Shown here: piece by piece, positions 7,547 to 7,758 of the stretch | How positions within the stretch are numbered: position 1 is the stretch's first letter | How the letters are laid out: every line of letters starts with the position of its first letter | Translations under genes and position numbers: made by a program | The notes under the pieces: model-generated | What the model was told of the DNA's origin: nothing | Databases searched by the model: none | Seen by the model: only the letters and a program-made list of their open reading frames with translations | From: Treponema sp. | Lineage (GTDB): Bacteria; Spirochaetota; Spirochaetia; Treponematales; Treponemataceae | NCBI GenBank assembly: GCA_017614655.1 | Contig: JAGABO010000095.1 | Location: 1-7,758, forward strand | DNA length: 7,758 nucleotides | Direction: 5' to 3'

Positions 7547-7582
7547 TTTCCGAATCAGTATAGTTCCTTCGCGTTTTTTTTC
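7547..7582 (+). terminator. Possible terminator of the ABC operon formed by the distal arm
   Basis: The distal arm of the palindromic element ends in eight T after a base-paired region, the usual order of an intrinsic terminator for plus-strand transcripts leaving the ABC operon. The partner arm lies about 150 nt upstream and includes the A8 that would pair with the U tract, so this is not a compact classic terminator. No shorter hairpin with a T tract was found between 7336 and 7547. Confidence 0.35.
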
Positions 7583-7665
7583 TTCATTTCGTCTAACAAC
7601 CGTGCAGTCAGGGTACAATGTAGTCGTTAAATTTTTCAGTGTTACTATTGACACACCGAGGAAAA

Positions 7666-7691
7666 GAAACTGCGAGTGGCGCAGCAGTTTC
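7666..7691. other. 8-bp hairpin followed on the minus strand by a T-rich run
   Basis: GAAACTGC (7666-7673) and GCAGTTTC (7684-7691) are perfect reverse complements around a 10-nt loop. Read on the minus strand, the stem is followed by TTTTCC, so it could be a weak terminator for a minus-strand transcript entering from the right edge. Its right arm overlaps TTTCCCG (7688-7694), which can instead pair with CGGGAAA (7735-7741). Confidence 0.5.
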
Positions 7692-7699
7692 CCGAGGTG

Positions 7700-7721
7700 C
7701 CTGAGTGCCCCTGCACTCAGG
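7700..7721. other. 9-bp perfect hairpin with 4-nt loop
   Basis: CCTGAGTGC (7700-7708) pairs with GCACTCAGG (7713-7721) around CCCT. The word CTGAGTGC is identical to 7420-7427, the start of the GAGA-loop hairpin in the palindromic element. TTTCCCG (7688-7694) and CGGGAAA (7735-7741) can form an outer stem around it. No T tract follows on either strand, so it is not a simple terminator. Confidence 0.6.
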
Positions 7722-7758
7722 TTGCCGTACTTTCCGGGAAAAAACGCACTGTAATAAA

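Larger units (their letters stand above)
7363..7582. repeat. 220-bp nested palindromic element downstream of the ABC operon
   Basis: The outer arms GAAAAAAAAC (7363-7372) and GTTTTTTTTC (7573-7582) are perfect reverse complements. The inner arms ACTATACTGATTTGGAAA (7381-7398) and TTTCCGAATCAGTATAGT (7547-7564) match at 17 of 18 positions, and the exception (7393/7552) is a G·U wobble in RNA. The 8-nt segments between outer and inner arms (7373-7380, 7565-7572) are the same length on both sides, so the whole 36-bp arm stays in register. The roughly 148-bp interior contains further paired blocks, listed separately. Such a shape fits a MITE-like or other non-coding repeat, or the 3' structure of the ABC mRNA. 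I saw no clear target-site duplication. No second copy of the arms is present in the window, so whether it is repeated elsewhere is unknown. Confidence 0.75.
7583..7758. other. Non-coding stretch with hairpin cluster, no convincing gene
   Basis: This end of the window has no ORF with a Shine-Dalgarno site or recognisable family. It contains a perfect TTGACA (7648-7653) without a matching -10, a TACAAT (7614-7619) without a good -35, the direct repeat CCGAGG (7656-7661 and 7692-7697), and the two hairpins listed separately. It may be intergenic repeat or the leader or tail of a gene beyond the edge. Confidence 0.5.

Noticed and set aside
7381..7564. Transposon or IS element defined by the 18-bp inverted repeats
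   Set aside because: No transposase is encoded between the arms and no convincing target-site duplication flanks them. Kept only as a possible non-autonomous element within the palindrome entry.
7648..7653. Perfect TTGACA as a -35 element
   Set aside because: No -10-like hexamer occurs 16-18 bp downstream (the sequence there is GC-rich and part of a hairpin).
7656..7741. Known RNA such as RNase P RNA, SRP RNA or tmRNA
   Set aside because: None of the conserved cores I know for these RNAs is present, and a short GAGGAAAAG resemblance to the RNase P core does not extend.
7539..7754. 71-codon plus-strand ORF starting with ATG at 7539
   Set aside because: It starts inside the distal arm of the palindromic element, has no Shine-Dalgarno site, reads through every hairpin of the right end, is antisense to another open frame of similar length, and shows no recognisable domain. 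More likely a chance frame in a stop-poor repeat.

Overview
The window reads as the chromosome of a spirochaete, most likely a host-associated Treponema. The reasons are a very large lipoprotein with a relaxed spirochaetal lipobox (Phe-Ile-Ser-Cys) followed by the Glu-Asn-Phe-Leu start common in Treponema surface lipoproteins, an AT-leaning base composition, and the general look of the encoded proteins. This assignment is an inference from the sequence, not a database match.

Layout: (a) Positions 1-230 hold the last 75 codons of a plus-strand gene resembling the C-terminus of DUF4832 proteins. (b) A strong hairpin at 255-294 with T-rich tracts on both sides separates it from the convergent gene. 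(c) Positions 300-3590, minus strand, encode a 1096-residue lipoprotein built of repeated Ig-like modules, with a near-consensus promoter and a good Shine-Dalgarno site. (d) The 215-bp divergent intergenic region (3591-3805) carries that promoter and, on the plus strand, a promoter-like element whose perfect -10 ends 7 nt before an ATG, suggesting a leaderless mRNA. (e) Positions 3806-5575 and 5572-7335, plus strand, are two half-size ABC exporters that overlap by ATGA. The first has Asp in place of the catalytic Glu and a canonical LSGGQ. The second has the catalytic Glu and a deviant LSNGQ. Together they make one degenerate and one consensus ATP site, as in LmrCD, BmrCD (YheI/YheH) and TM287/288 heterodimers. 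(f) Positions 7336-7758 have no convincing gene but are packed with inverted repeats. A 220-bp nested palindromic element (7363-7582) has A8/T8 outer arms, 18-bp inner arms and a branched interior, and a second cluster of hairpins lies at 7656-7741.

How it fits together: the two ABC genes are translationally coupled and should form one heterodimeric inner-membrane exporter. Its substrate cannot be read from the sequence. The divergent lipoprotein gene has its own promoter and need not be linked to it in function. The most unusual part of the window is the palindromic stretch after the ABC operon. It could be a very large terminator or 3' UTR structure, a MITE-like repeat, or a structured RNA, and the sequence alone does not decide among these.
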